Of a stretch of 64,000 nucleotides of DNA, positions 36,701-46,439 are shown one piece after another. Position 1 is the stretch's first letter. Every line of letters begins with the position of its first letter. The notes below the pieces were generated by a model. The model was not told the DNA's origin. It searched no databases and saw only the letters and a program-made list of their open reading frames with translations. Location: assembly GCA_947493705.1 (NCBI GenBank), contig CANLSH010000006.1, positions 1 through 64,000 on the forward strand. Reading direction: 5' to 3'. The DNA comes from an uncultured Arachnia sp. Its GTDB lineage: Bacteria; Actinomycetota; Actinomycetes; Propionibacteriales; Propionibacteriaceae. The translations under genes were made by a program, and so were the position numbers.

Positions 36701-37398
36701 TTGTTGCTGACGACGACGTGCGTGTGGAGATGGGGGTCGCCGGCGCGGGAGTCGAAGTGATCGAACGCGGTCGCGATGAGCCCGGTGACATCGACCTGCG
36801 CAACCGCGCCGTCCCCGGCGGTTGCACCCGTGCGAGTGGCCGCAACCTCGCGCTCCATGAACGCAACCACCTCCGCAACCGCTCGATGATGCGCCTCCCC
36901 AATGAGTGCCTGGACCCCGGCGTCGGCGACCGCCCACAACACTGATGCTGACTTCGGAATCGAGAAGGTGAAGTCGAAGCCCGCCACAGCACGCCGCGTA
37001 CTTCGGGTCGTCTCCTCGGCCACGATCTGCGCGACGGCTTCGCCCTTGGCGCCGGGTGTCATCGTCGACTCAAGGCCAGCGATCCGCGCTTCGATTCGCT
37101 GCACCTGGCTCTTGTAGGCCGGGAAGCCCAAGCCGAGCTTGTCGCCGGTGATCGGATCACACCCCGTGCCCATCAGGAGCTGGAGTTGGTCTTCTGATAC
37201 TCGGTCGCCCACTTGAATCTCGCCCTTGCCGAGGTCCGCTACGCCCGCGCCGAGCCAGCGACCAGGCGGGGTGCCTTCCTCCATGTAGTAGCGAGTGAGT
37301 GGCGTGGAGAGTGGCCTGTCGCCGTCGGCTGCCGCGACCGTCTTGAGTAGGTACTTGTAGCCATCACCCGCCGACATCACGCGCATCGAAACCGTCAT
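33787..37398 (-). CDS. MobF-family conjugative relaxase/helicase (TraA/TrwC-like)
   Basis: 1203 residues from ATG 37398 (ribosome site ggaggtgagc). The N-terminal relaxase has an early tyrosine (GDGYKYLL) and the three-histidine metal site GDPHLHTHVVV. The helicase domain has Walker A GPAGAGKT (about 554-561), motif II VIIDEAS and the UvrD_C_2-like end YAVTAYRAQGITTDTAHVLV to YVAMTRGR. It would nick oriT, stay bound to the strand and unwind it during conjugation. No oriT was recognised in the 236-bp gap upstream. It is the clearest sign that this region belonged to a conjugative or mobilisable element. Confidence 0.9.
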   Translation of the reverse strand: MTVSMRVMSAGDGYKYLLKTVAAADGDRPLSTPLTRYYMEEGTPPGRWLGAGVADLGKGEIQVGDRVSEDQLQLLMGTGCDPITGDKLGLGFPAYKSQVQRIEARIAGLESTMTPGAKGEAVAQIVAEETTRSTRRAVAGFDFTFSIPKSASVLWAVADAGVQALIGEAHHRAVAEVVAFMEREVAATRTGATAGDGAVAQVDVTGLIATAFDHFDSRAGDPHLHTHVVVSNKARTVLDGKWRSLDGRPMHAAVVALSELHEAVFADHMTRTFGVSWEAREMGRDRNPAWAITGVPEELVAEFSTRARHIDAETDRLIADYVAAHGRRPTPAVIMKLRAQATLATRPEKQVRSLADLTAEWRTRATKVLGRDVTMWAREITDNDKPLLLRADDVPLDVIGEIGRSVVEVVGEKRSTWRRWNLMAEASRQTMGWRFATMQDREAIVAMVADAAELVSLRLTPPELASSPVVFRRPDGTSVFRPKSSTVFTSESQLAAEDRLLERAANLAGPTVPLATVERITRRPDADGRMLGDDQADALSRIAVSGRMLDVLVGPAGAGKTTAMNTLRRAWEAEHGTGSVVGLAPSAVAAQVLADDIGIATENTAKWWQNHLIHGTTFEAGQLVIIDEASLAGTLSLDRITHLAQDAGAKVLLVGDHAQLQSVDAGGAFAMIARDRADTPELVDVHRFTHTWEKTASLELRHGRTVAIDTYLAHERITDGDGEAMTDAAYNAWRADRDAGLVSVLIAETHEDVTALNRRARADLILNKTLNSDREVELRAGTAAGVGDTIITRLNNRNLRTLAGRDWVRNGDIWTVTAVGDDGTVTIARDYGTGTTDRDDGTLRARRRGRRFGGSIVLPGSYVAEHVDLGYAVTAYRAQGITTDTAHVLVEPTSTRETFYVAMTRGRHANHAYVALDRADDHAQPHPGDDPHATARSVLRGVLQHSGAELSAHETIVAEHEQWGSIAQLAAEYETIAASAQHDRWAILIRGSGLTDEQAEKAIESEAFGPLAAELRRAEANHHNVDALLPRLVAARGFGDADDIAAVLHYRVERATARPAGSGRTRKPARLIAGLIPSADGVIDVEMRAALDEREELIEARADAVLDDALTEWAPWTKALGTPPNDRRRAAAWRKSARVVAAYRDRYRITDDAPLGPPPESAAQKIDAARARSALTQATEVAGTRTGRSGPRPVEHRSLGRSL

Positions 37399-38227
37399 GC
37401 TCACCTCCGCTCCTGGCGAGCAGGTGAGCACCCGCACCCGGTGACTTCTGAAGCGGTAATGCCCGCTCTCCCTCGACCTGCAAGAGGCGTGTGACCTCGG
37501 ATGGCGGTCGGAGCTGAGGCCGGAGATGGAGGACCTCGGACGGCGGCAAGCGGGGACTCGGTTGAGCAGCGGGCGTGTGGCGGAATCGCGCACCTGACCG
37601 GTGACCAGTTCGACATCAGCTTCGTGACGAGGCGATGCCGGGAACGACCGTCACCGGAGCGCACTTCATGCACGACCTCGACGCCAGCGGCGACTCACAA
37701 CTCAGGATCGGGTCGCTGTTCAGCGGCTACGGCGGCCTCGACCTTGCCGTCGAGCACGTCTTCAACGCCAAGACCGTGTGGTTCTCCGAACTCAACGAGC
37801 CCGTCGCCCGCGTCTTCTCCCACCACTAGTCAGGCGCACCGAACCTCGGCGACATCACGACCATCGACTGGAGCCGGGTCGAGCCCGTGGACATCCTCAT
37901 CGGCGGCTTCCCCTGCCAAAACGTGTCCACCGTCGGCAAGCGCACTGGCCTCGCACCAGGTACGCGCTCGGGGCTCTGGGCACACATGGCCGCGGCCATC
38001 GACGCGCTCCAGCCCGAATGGGTCGTCATCGAGAACGTCCGCGGGCTGCTGTCCTCACCCGCGATACGGCCACCCGCAGAAGGAGACGACCATGACCGAC
38101 GCAACCCCGGCGATGCAACCCTCAACGGCGCAACCCTTCGCGGCATGGAACGCGACCCGTGGCATCTGGGAGACAACGCAGCTCGACCTCTACGGGCTCT
38201 CGGCGCCGTTCTCGGCGATCTGGCCGA

Positions 38228-39654
38228 GGTCAAGCCCCGTGGAGTGGTGTAGCGGTTTTTCCTTCGTAGGTCGTTGATTGGGGGGTCAGGCGCTCAGCGC
38301 CAGTGGATGGTCGGGGATCTCCTTTCCGGTGGTGGTGTCGGGGATGGTGGTGAGTCTGCAGCGGTGCAGGACCTCGAGTCCGAGGTAGCGACGGCCTTCT
38401 GCCCATTCGTCGGTTTGCTCAGCCAGGACAGCGCCGACGAGACGGATGATGGCTGCCCGGTTCGGGAAGATCCCAACAGCGTCGGTGCGGCGGCGGATTT
38501 CCCTGTTGAGTCGCTCGGCGGGGTTGTTGGACCAGATCTGGGTCCAGACATCCTTGTCGAAGGCGGTGAAGGCGAGGATGTCCTCGCGGGCTCCGGCGAG
38601 GTGGTCGGCAACCTCGGGCAGGTGCTCGGCGGTGTAGTCGATGAGCCGGTCGAACTGGGCATTGACGGCGCCGGCGTCGGGTTGGTCGTAAACCGAATGC
38701 AGCATCGCTTTCACGGCCGGCCACATCGATTTCGGACACACCGACATCAAGTTCGCGGAGTAATGCGTTCGGCATCGTTGCCAGGAAGCGCCGGGCAGAT
38801 TCGCCGCGATCGCCTCCTTCAGGCCTTGGTGGGCATCGGAGGTGACCAGCTTTACCCCGCCCAAGCCGCGGGCCACCAGGTCGGCGAAGAACTCATTCCA
38901 CGCGGCCCCGGTCTCCGAGGTTGCGACGCGCAGGCCGAGTACTTCGCGGTGGCCGTCGCCGTTGACACCGACGGCAACCAGCACGACGGCGTTGATCACC
39001 CGGCCACCTTCGCGGACCTTCATCGTCAACGCGTCCGCGGCGACGAACGTGAACGGGCCCGCCTCTCCCAAGGGGCGGTGCCGGAACTGGGCAACGTGCT
39101 CATCCAGATCGGCTGCCATGCGGCTCACCTGTGACTTCGACAACCCATCGATGCCGAGAGTTTTGACGAGTTTGTCCATCCGGCGGGTCGAGACCCCGGC
39201 GAGGTAGCAGTCGGCGATCACGGTGATCAGCGCGGCTTCGGCGCGTTTGCGGCGCTCGAGCAGCCACTCGGGGAAGTAGGAGCCGCTACGCAGCTTGGGG
39301 ACGGCGACATCAACAGTGCCGACGCGGGTGTCCAGGGGGCGGTGGCGGTAGCCGTTGCGTTGCGCGACCCGAGCGGCGGTGGGTTGTCCCCATTCGGCTC
39401 CGCAGACCAGGTCGGCGTCAGCTGAGAGGAGGGCGTTGATCATGTTCTGCAGCAGCTGGCGCATCATGTCCGGCGAGGCTTCGGAGAGCAGGTTGCCCAG
39501 CACGTGGGCAGGGTCGACAATGTGAGGAGCGGTCATCGTGGTTGATTCCTTTTCGAGAGAGCTTTGGTAGGTGAACTCGAAGGATCCCACGGTGACCGCG
39601 CCAACGTTCTCTGACGTGGCCACCAAGGGGCTACACCACTCTATGGGGCTCTAC
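38228..39654 (-). mobile_element. IS256-family insertion sequence (about 1.43 kb)
   Basis: The 9-bp direct repeat tctggccga at 38219-38227 and 39655-39663 is the target duplication. The ends are imperfect inverted repeats: AGCCCC-R-T-R-GAGTGG then TGTAGC at both, starting 5 bases inside the left end and 4 inside the right. One transposase gene fills the element. Size, single gene and 8-9 bp duplication fit IS256. The outermost few bases do not pair well, so the exact ends may be off by one or two bases. Confidence 0.85.
38286..39536 (-). CDS. IS256-family (Mutator-type) transposase
   Basis: 416 residues from ATG 39536, with aaaagga as ribosome site; the open frame extends to 39626. It begins with the usual helical part (ADLVCGAEWGQPTAARVAQRNGYR). 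The DDE domain follows with FVAADALTMKV, LVTSDAHQGLKEAI and the late NNPAERLNREIRRRTDAVGIFPN carrying the glutamate. No stop or frameshift was seen, so the element may still be active. Confidence 0.93.
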   Translation of the reverse strand: MTAPHIVDPAHVLGNLLSEASPDMMRQLLQNMINALLSADADLVCGAEWGQPTAARVAQRNGYRHRPLDTRVGTVDVAVPKLRSGSYFPEWLLERRKRAEAALITVIADCYLAGVSTRRMDKLVKTLGIDGLSKSQVSRMAADLDEHVAQFRHRPLGEAGPFTFVAADALTMKVREGGRVINAVVLVAVGVNGDGHREVLGLRVATSETGAAWNEFFADLVARGLGGVKLVTSDAHQGLKEAIAANLPGASWQRCRTHYSANLMSVCPKSMWPAVKAMLHSVYDQPDAGAVNAQFDRLIDYTAEHLPEVADHLAGAREDILAFTAFDKDVWTQIWSNNPAERLNREIRRRTDAVGIFPNRAAIIRLVGAVLAEQTDEWAEGRRYLGLEVLHRCRLTTIPDTTTGKEIPDHPLALSA

Positions 39655-40213
39655 TCTGGCCGACCTGCGGCTGGATGCGCGATGGATCGGCCTACCGGCT
39701 TCCCTTGTCGGCGCTCCTCCACCAACGCTTCCGCATCTTCGCCCTCGCCCGGCGCACTGTTTCGCACCCCGCTGGCGACGGACTCATCGCGAGGCGGGGA
39801 GACTCTCGACCAGGTGCGAGCGAGGCGCGGGACGATCGCGCTGTCGCACCAGATCATCGACTTCGCGCTCCACGGAGCGGCTGGCTCACCGAGCAGGAGA
39901 GCCGAGTCGGAGACGCTGTGGTCCCTGATCGACGGACTGTTCAGCGCTGGGGACGCTACGCCGACGCCATCGCCCGGTGGGAACACATCACCGGACGCCC
40001 CGCGCCAGCGCCAGCCCTCCTGAACGACGCGGACGGCCCCCGCCCGGCACCCGCGTTCGAGGAGTGGCTCATGAGTCTGCCGACTGGATGGGTCACCGGT
40101 ACTGACCAGCTGACGCAGAATCAACAGATCACCGCGCTCGGCAACGGAGTGCTTCCGCTGCACGCTGTCGCTGCTCTGCGGACGCTGAAACTCTCGGGAC
40201 GGTCGGGCGATCT

Positions 40214-43200
40214 CTAGTCGTCGTGCGATGCGGCTGGCAGCAGCGCGGATAGTTCGGGGGTGCCGTAGGTGAGGAAGACCAGGTCAGCGTCGTCGCTCTC
40301 ATCCCAGGTAGCACGGTCGAACGTCACCGGCAGCGGGGCGAGCGGCGACGGGTCGAAGTATTCCTCGATGTCGTGCACGCCATCGTCTTTTCGGAAGGAC
40401 AGAGCTGAGAGTGCTTCCGCCGGAGGCTTGAGCCAATACACCCGAGGACGGGAAGGGTCGGGCTCGAAGGCATCACTGGTTAGGCCGTTCGCGGTGAGTA
40501 CACGTTCCAGGTCTCGCAGAGATGTACCGCCCTCCAGCGTTGGCGGCTGCTTGATCCGACCGCCACCGCCGGGTTCGCCCATGTCGTCGTTGCCGACAGG
40601 CTCACTCTTGATGTCCACGACCTGCTGGCGAATCTGTCCGACTTCGGAGTCGATCTCGGTGGTCGTTGCGTGGCCAGTCAGTGCCAGACGCTCGATAGCC
40701 TTCTCAATATTGGCGAGCACTGGGGCTGCGTCGCCCACGATGTCGGTGAAGTCGCCATAGTCCTCGGCGATGCCCTTGTACACCTGCTCCTCAACGGTGT
40801 CAGCGTAGAAATAGTTGCTGATGCGGATGTCCTTGTACGACGCGCCGATGCGGTCGACGCGCCCGATCCGTTGCTCGACGCGCATGAGGTTCCAAGGCAT
40901 GTCGTAGTTGATGAGCCGTCCCGAGGTTTGCAGGTTCAGACCCTCACTCATCGAGTCGGTACCGATGAGAACTTCAAGCTCACCACTGCGGAACCTGGTC
41001 TTGATCTCAGACTTCGTAACCTCGGTCCAGCTTCCAGACTCGACGTTGTAGACCTCACCGCCCCGGCCCGAGTAGCAGCCGAGGCGGCGGTAGCCCGCCG
41101 TGAGCAGCCGGTCACGGACGTAATCCATCGTGTCGGCATACTGCGTGAAGACAACCACCGACGAGTACGTGTTCAGCGCCTCGGTCACGTCCGCGACGAG
41201 TTTGCTGGCCTTGCTGTCCTCGCCGGTGATGCTGTCCAAATCTTGGAGGAATGACTTTAGTTCGACTATCTCGTCGCGAAGTCGATCGGCCATCGTGTCG
41301 AACACCTCCGGCTCGAACAGCGAGCCCTCGACATCTATGTTGTCGTCGTCGGTGAGAAGCTCAGCGAGGTTCTTTCCATCCTCCAGCACACTCAGTCGAC
41401 GGCGAAGAGACCGTTTGATCGCTTCGAACGACGAGGTCAGTCGGCGGCGATAGACGGTCATGATGAACCCGAGCGCCTGATTGCCCGCCTCGGCCATGTA
41501 AGCGTTGTAGTGGCGGCGGATGTACTCCTCGATCCGCTCATACAAGCGTCGCTCGTTCGGTTGCAGAGGGATGAACTCGTCTTTGACGTGGCGATACGGG
41601 ATGACCACATCGTCAGGGATGATCCCCGCTGCCTGGTACTCGCGCATGGTCTTTCGTGTGTTGCGGAAGACACGATCCCGCATCGGAGTGTGGCGACGGA
41701 GCCACTTGTCCATCCACTCGGAGGTCTCGTTCGGGAACTTGGCCTTCAGGTCGGCGCTCGGCGGGTTCCCGGCTAGAGCCGTGACCACGTACGCTCCCGT
41801 CCAGCCGAGTGCGTCGTCGATCTCCCGTTCGAGGTCAGCGTCCCGCTCGGCCTGTGGGTCGGCGAAGTAGTCCTCCAACATCGCGCACAACAGGTCCCAG
41901 TGCCGGTGCATCGGGTCGATTGCGAGCAGCTTGAAGTACCGAATGAAGTCGTCGGCGCTGACGCCCCACCGACCCTTGAGCCCGAGCAGGGAGATCAAGT
42001 CCCAGGCTTCATGTGGGTTCATCTGCATCGGTGTTGCCGTGGCGAGGTACAGCGCCCGCCACATCTCCTTGTCGCGCATCTCTTGAAGTAGCGCCAGCAA
42101 TGAGTTCGGAGTGTCGGTCGGCTTGGAGCCGCGTCGCCGGGCGTGATGAGCCTCGTCAACCAGGACAACGTCCCATGGTCCGGCGTCGAGTATCTGCCGC
42201 CGGCGGTCGCGACGGCGAGCAAGGTGCGACGAAGCGAGCACGATGGGGAACGCGGACCACGGATTCGCGTTCGGATCGACCGGGATCGGCGCATCGCAGC
42301 GATCTACGAAAGCACCCTTGTCGAAGCGTGCCACATCGAGGTTCATCTTCTCGTGGAGTTCCTCTTGCCACTGCTTCATCACGGAGGCGGGGACGAGCAG
42401 CAGCGCCTTCTTCGCCCGGCCTGATGTGAAGAGTTCGCGGAGGACCATGCCCGCTTCCACAGTCTTGCCGAGCCCAACCTCATCGGCGAGCAGGTAGCCG
42501 CGCGGGTAGGTGCTCACGACACGGCTGATGAGCTCCGCTTGGTGCGGGAGAGGCTGCGCCCATGCCGATCCGACGCCCGTCCAGGGCGATGCGGTGGGTG
42601 CATCGCGCAGTGCGACGAGCTCGTCCCATGCTGCCTCGACATCGAACTCCTCGGTGTCCTCTCCGGACGAGGTCGGCGTCTCCAGAGGTGGCAAGACAAC
42701 GCCGGGTGGAAGCGGCGGTGTCTCGGGGGCCTGCTCGATGAGGTGCTTCCGCACTGCCGACGGCAGGTCTATGACTGCCCATCCTGCATCAGCGTTGTCG
42801 GTCCAGTGCTTTTCGAAGTCGAGCACCTTGTGGACACCCAGGTAGTCCCAGATCGGCACATTCCAGGATGGGTAGGCGTCGAACGTCTCATGGTTCCTCG
42901 CCCAGGCCGTCACCGACGAGTTGTTCGATCCGTTGAAGGCGACTCGATTCCCGTACCGATCCGCGAAGATGCCGTACTTGGTGTGGAAGTAGCGTCCCGA
43001 CTGTAGGTGCGTCAGCAGCTCACCGTCTTCTCCCCTTGGGACACCGACGCGAATCTCAAGCCTGTCCGTGGCGACCATCCACGCGAGCACGCTCAGATGT
43101 TCGCTCTGAACGATCCACGCCCCGGCAAGGCCCGGGTCGGCGAGCAGCCTTTCCGCCACTACGTCGTCGAGCGGCTTGCCCTCGATGACGGCGTCCACGT

Positions 43201-43522
43201 CTCGCTGCGCGAGCTGCGCCCCAACGATTAGGCGCATCTTCCCGCCGTTCGCGAGGAAGTGGGCCGTGCCCTGTGCTGCGTACTGAAGCTCGGACGCTGA
43301 CCAGTAGCCTACGGCTCTGTCGTAGGTCACCGCCCGAGACAGCAACGGAAGATAGAACGTCTCGAAAGGGTGGTCATCCGGCGAGTAGGTTGCTCCGAGA
43401 TCAACAGATTGGAACGAATCCGGCGACGAAATAGAGTCGCCCGAGAACAGCTCAGGACTCGCCGGTCCGCCAGGTGGCGCCGGCGATCCAGGTGATAGAG
43501 CGTCGCTGTCGTCCGGGGTCAT
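40214..43522 (-). CDS. PLD-nuclease/SNF2-type helicase of the DUF1156/DUF499 system
   Basis: 1102 residues from ATG 43522, one base after the methylase stop. An N-terminal phospholipase-D-like domain has H180-T-K182 and GSNN (198-201). The SNF2/DEAD helicase core follows with Walker A ADEVGLGKT (346-354), DEAH (456-459), LYLATATPMQ and the C-terminal motifs GTDSMSEGLNLQTSGRLINYD and RIGRVDRIG. It probably cuts or remodels foreign DNA, with the nuclease site close to the motor. It is the last gene of the operon, and its stop overlaps the stop of the broken cytosine methylase on the other strand. Confidence 0.85.
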   Translation of the reverse strand: MTPDDSDALSPGSPAPPGGPASPELFSGDSISSPDSFQSVDLGATYSPDDHPFETFYLPLLSRAVTYDRAVGYWSASELQYAAQGTAHFLANGGKMRLIVGAQLAQRDVDAVIEGKPLDDVVAERLLADPGLAGAWIVQSEHLSVLAWMVATDRLEIRVGVPRGEDGELLTHLQSGRYFHTKYGIFADRYGNRVAFNGSNNSSVTAWARNHETFDAYPSWNVPIWDYLGVHKVLDFEKHWTDNADAGWAVIDLPSAVRKHLIEQAPETPPLPPGVVLPPLETPTSSGEDTEEFDVEAAWDELVALRDAPTASPWTGVGSAWAQPLPHQAELISRVVSTYPRGYLLADEVGLGKTVEAGMVLRELFTSGRAKKALLLVPASVMKQWQEELHEKMNLDVARFDKGAFVDRCDAPIPVDPNANPWSAFPIVLASSHLARRRDRRRQILDAGPWDVVLVDEAHHARRRGSKPTDTPNSLLALLQEMRDKEMWRALYLATATPMQMNPHEAWDLISLLGLKGRWGVSADDFIRYFKLLAIDPMHRHWDLLCAMLEDYFADPQAERDADLEREIDDALGWTGAYVVTALAGNPPSADLKAKFPNETSEWMDKWLRRHTPMRDRVFRNTRKTMREYQAAGIIPDDVVIPYRHVKDEFIPLQPNERRLYERIEEYIRRHYNAYMAEAGNQALGFIMTVYRRRLTSSFEAIKRSLRRRLSVLEDGKNLAELLTDDDNIDVEGSLFEPEVFDTMADRLRDEIVELKSFLQDLDSITGEDSKASKLVADVTEALNTYSSVVVFTQYADTMDYVRDRLLTAGYRRLGCYSGRGGEVYNVESGSWTEVTKSEIKTRFRSGELEVLIGTDSMSEGLNLQTSGRLINYDMPWNLMRVEQRIGRVDRIGASYKDIRISNYFYADTVEEQVYKGIAEDYGDFTDIVGDAAPVLANIEKAIERLALTGHATTTEIDSEVGQIRQQVVDIKSEPVGNDDMGEPGGGGRIKQPPTLEGGTSLRDLERVLTANGLTSDAFEPDPSRPRVYWLKPPAEALSALSFRKDDGVHDIEEYFDPSPLAPLPVTFDRATWDESDDADLVFLTYGTPELSALLPAASHDD

Positions 43523-43523
43523 G

Positions 43524-46430
43524 TCACTCCACGTCGAACAGCGTGTTCTCATTGGGGTCTATCGGTGCGGCCATCTCCTCCGCCTCCGGTAGAACCACAT
43601 CATCGAAGTAGAGGGTGCAGAGTGTGTCGATGAGCCCAGCCTCCGGCACCACCCAAGCACCTTTGACCTTGGTACGTGGGATCGCGTTCGCCAGACCTTG
43701 CAGGGTGGAAATGAACCCGGCGTCGCTGGTGTAACCATGGCGATCGAGGAACCGCTTTGCAGCCTGCTGGCCGTCCACCTCGGCGATGTAGAGCGCAGTG
43801 TCAACAGCGTCGATGACGAACTCGAACGACGACGCTTCCGGCGTTACACCAGGCAGTCCAGAGTCTGCTTCCCGACGTAGTCGTTCCTTGGGTGTCAGGA
43901 GTTTGACCTTGCCAGATGCCTTCGAGACGATCTTCGCGCGTTCCAGCTCATCGACGTCCAACCCGCCTACTGCGAGGGCGAGTAGGCGTGCTGTGTCGAA
44001 GGGGAACTCACGCGCACCGAACGTGTCCCACGCCAAGAGAACAAAGTCGGTGAGGCCATCCACCTTTGCGGCCTGTCCGACGAGGCGGGAACGGCGAAGG
44101 TCCACGATCTCCTCGCGCGCCAGAGCCAGTGCGTCTTCGGGTCGGAGCAACTGGTCTCGTCCATCAGCGTCTGGAGTCGACGAGTAGACGGGCCAGTTCT
44201 GTGAGATCACGGACAGCGTTGGGCCGTACGTCGAGAGGAGAAGGTCAACGCCGTCAATCCCATCATGTTGGAATCGCGTGGCGGCTTCGCGTGCCGCTTG
44301 GCGGATGTCGTACTCGATGTCATCGAGATAGACGTTGTGATAGTCATCGCGGTCGGCGCGCTTTCGACAGACCAGCATGATCGTCGAAGCGGCAGAGTTC
44401 ATGTTGGCTTGATGGAGCGAGACCTCGGCTTCTGTGTTCACCGGCCAAGATGTTTCGATGGTGAAGCCGGCCTGAAGAAGGCCCATACCCAGGGTGTCCC
44501 ATGCTTCGGCGCGCTTGTGGGTAAACATGACGGACAGGACGCCGTCCTCAGCGAGAACCCGCCGCGATTCGGAGAAGATGGATGTCATCTTCGTCTCATA
44601 GTCCAGGTCGGCGAGTGCCTTCTTCCGCTTCCCCATCATCGCGAACCGGGCGGGATTGGCGACTGCCTCGTTGTCCTTGTCAGTGAGGTCATCGTGGAAG
44701 TAGTCCGGTACGAGCCGCCCAAGCGTTCTCTTCTCCCAGACGTAGAAGTAATCAGCGAGTTCGGCGTACATCACGTTGTCGTAGTACGGCGGGTCCATGC
44801 AGATGTGAGTCACAGAGCCATCAGCGAGCGTGAGACTCGCTGCGCTGCCTTGGGTGACAGTGACCTGGCGCTCAAGGCGCTCGGTCTTGCCCAGCTCCGC
44901 GGCACCGGTCTCATCTAGGAGGCGCGCGATCCCGCCGTATGCGTCCTCCAACTGGTCGAGACACCATGAGTACAGCGCCGTGGCACCCTCGAACTCTGCG
45001 AACGTCCACTTGAAAGCGAAGTCGTGTCGGTCGAAGACGCTCCTCATCTTCTGCCGTGACACGTCCCAGGACGAGAGGCGCGAGTTCCAGTTGAGCGCCT
45101 TGCCCTGCATAAGCGCCAACTCGAACAGAACATCTTCTGCTCCCGCGCCGAGCTCGTTTCGCACTTCGGGGATCAGCCGGGCGAACTCCTCGCCGAACGT
45201 GCCATGGACCAGCGCCTGCCTGGGCGTATAGAAGTCGATCCAGCGTTCGAGACCGTAGTTCTTCGGGCGGAGGTCGTTGCCGTCGGGGAAATCCTCGGTG
45301 GGAAGGATACCGCTCGAAAGCCATGCATCCTTGACCTGACAAAAATGGCGACCCGCTGCGTCAAGTGCTTCGCGGTCGCGCTCGTTCGGCGCCCTGAATG
45401 TGCGCTCGCCTGACGGCTTGCGAACGGCGACAGCGTAAAGGACTTGCGTCATCTGGCCGTTCTGGGCCGCCTCTTTGATGTAGTTCCCCTCGATAACCAG
45501 GTTGTCGTATGGAGAGACCGCTTTGCCCCGCGCCATAGTGCCGGCGCTGGCATCAAGCTTGTCTACGGCCCGGCCGAGCGTGACCTCGAAGCGTGGCTCC
45601 CGTAGCTCCGTCCCGTCGATAGACGTGACCATTCGGACTGCGGCCTCCTTGCCCGCTGTCTTGCGGAGCCACTTGTCCGTAAGAAGTGGCACGAGCTGAC
45701 CCGTACGCGGGCATGGAACAGCGTTTGCGAACAAGTAAGTTGCGACAACCTCGCCCTCGCCGCTCGGGAAGAACTCCTTTAGGCGCTTCTCCACGCGATT
45801 GACGAGAATGCCGCCCCACTTCTTGATTTCGGGTACCAGGTCGAGACCCCGGGTTGCAGGTATCTCGACGCCTGCCTTCAGCACACTGGCCGCGACTCCG
45901 TTGAGGTCGTTCGCAACGACAGGTAGCCCCAGTCGACTCGCAGCCCACGGGATTGAACCTCCACCCGCAGTGGGGTCAGCGACTACGGGCAGTGCGCCCC
46001 AAGTGCGACGAAGGAGAGCGTGCAGGAGATCAATGTCGTTCCTCGGGATCGCGTTACGGAAAGCCTGGCGGTATGTGTAGGGATTCGCCACCCGGACGCC
46101 GCTAGCAACCGCCGCATCGTAGATCCGTCGAGCGGAGATCGGATCACCCCAGATTCCTACAAGGCGGAGCAACCAACCTCGGTATGCAGATTCGGTGCGT
46201 ACTTCCGGCGCGTCCGGGAACGATTGGGCCAGCTCTTCGGTCCATGCCGGCATGACGCCAGCGAGTGCGACAGCGGCAGAGGCCACAAGGGGTCGACGAG
46301 CCCACCAGATGTGAAGGAACGAGAGCGGTGGTAGGGCGGAGGCCGCTCCGCGCTCTCGCCGCGACTCGATTCCGAGTTCTGCGACGGGTAGCCAGTCCTC
46401 GATGAGGACCCGTGGTCTTGAAGTAGTCAC
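43524..46430 (-). CDS. DUF1156 adenine-specific DNA methyltransferase
   Basis: 968 residues. The N-terminal DUF1156 signature (EDWLPVAELGIESRRE, then SFLHIWWARRPLVASAA) is clear. Methylase motif IV DPPYYDN begins at residue 546, followed by YAELADYFYVWEKR. The order of motifs suggests a large N6-adenine or N4-cytosine methylase with inserted domains. In this gene set it should mark host DNA. It starts 9 bp after the small protein gene and ends 1 bp before the helicase gene. Confidence 0.88.
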   Translation of the reverse strand: MTTSRPRVLIEDWLPVAELGIESRRERGAASALPPLSFLHIWWARRPLVASAAVALAGVMPAWTEELAQSFPDAPEVRTESAYRGWLLRLVGIWGDPISARRIYDAAVASGVRVANPYTYRQAFRNAIPRNDIDLLHALLRRTWGALPVVADPTAGGGSIPWAASRLGLPVVANDLNGVAASVLKAGVEIPATRGLDLVPEIKKWGGILVNRVEKRLKEFFPSGEGEVVATYLFANAVPCPRTGQLVPLLTDKWLRKTAGKEAAVRMVTSIDGTELREPRFEVTLGRAVDKLDASAGTMARGKAVSPYDNLVIEGNYIKEAAQNGQMTQVLYAVAVRKPSGERTFRAPNERDREALDAAGRHFCQVKDAWLSSGILPTEDFPDGNDLRPKNYGLERWIDFYTPRQALVHGTFGEEFARLIPEVRNELGAGAEDVLFELALMQGKALNWNSRLSSWDVSRQKMRSVFDRHDFAFKWTFAEFEGATALYSWCLDQLEDAYGGIARLLDETGAAELGKTERLERQVTVTQGSAASLTLADGSVTHICMDPPYYDNVMYAELADYFYVWEKRTLGRLVPDYFHDDLTDKDNEAVANPARFAMMGKRKKALADLDYETKMTSIFSESRRVLAEDGVLSVMFTHKRAEAWDTLGMGLLQAGFTIETSWPVNTEAEVSLHQANMNSAASTIMLVCRKRADRDDYHNVYLDDIEYDIRQAAREAATRFQHDGIDGVDLLLSTYGPTLSVISQNWPVYSSTPDADGRDQLLRPEDALALAREEIVDLRRSRLVGQAAKVDGLTDFVLLAWDTFGAREFPFDTARLLALAVGGLDVDELERAKIVSKASGKVKLLTPKERLRREADSGLPGVTPEASSFEFVIDAVDTALYIAEVDGQQAAKRFLDRHGYTSDAGFISTLQGLANAIPRTKVKGAWVVPEAGLIDTLCTLYFDDVVLPEAEEMAAPIDPNENTLFDVE

Positions 46431-46439
46431 GTCGTGTCC

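Larger units (their letters stand above)
37635..40217 (+). pseudogene. C5-cytosine DNA methyltransferase broken in three ways
   Basis: Motif I (GSLFSGYGGLDLAVE), then VFSHH and an in-frame TAG at 37827-37829. The frame continues with motif IV GGFPCQNVS and motif VI VIENVRGLLSS. At 38228-39654 an IS256-family element is inserted. Joining the flanks at the 9-bp duplication restores LGDLADLRLDARWIGLPASLVGAP. One extra base near 39717 then shifts the frame into RFRIFALARRTV. The C-terminus RWGRYADAIARWEHITGRP and motif X QITALGNGVLPLHA is intact. It resembles phage or mobile-element cytosine methylases and may once have protected the element from restriction. The stop overlaps the stop of the convergent helicase gene. 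Confidence 0.85.

Noticed and set aside
37399..37634. oriT upstream of the relaxase
   Set aside because: I looked for an inverted repeat with an adjacent nic-like site and found none convincing by eye in this gap.
43007..43231. Rightward 74-codon frame inside the helicase gene
   Set aside because: Shadow frame within a well-supported leftward gene; no promoter or ribosome site.
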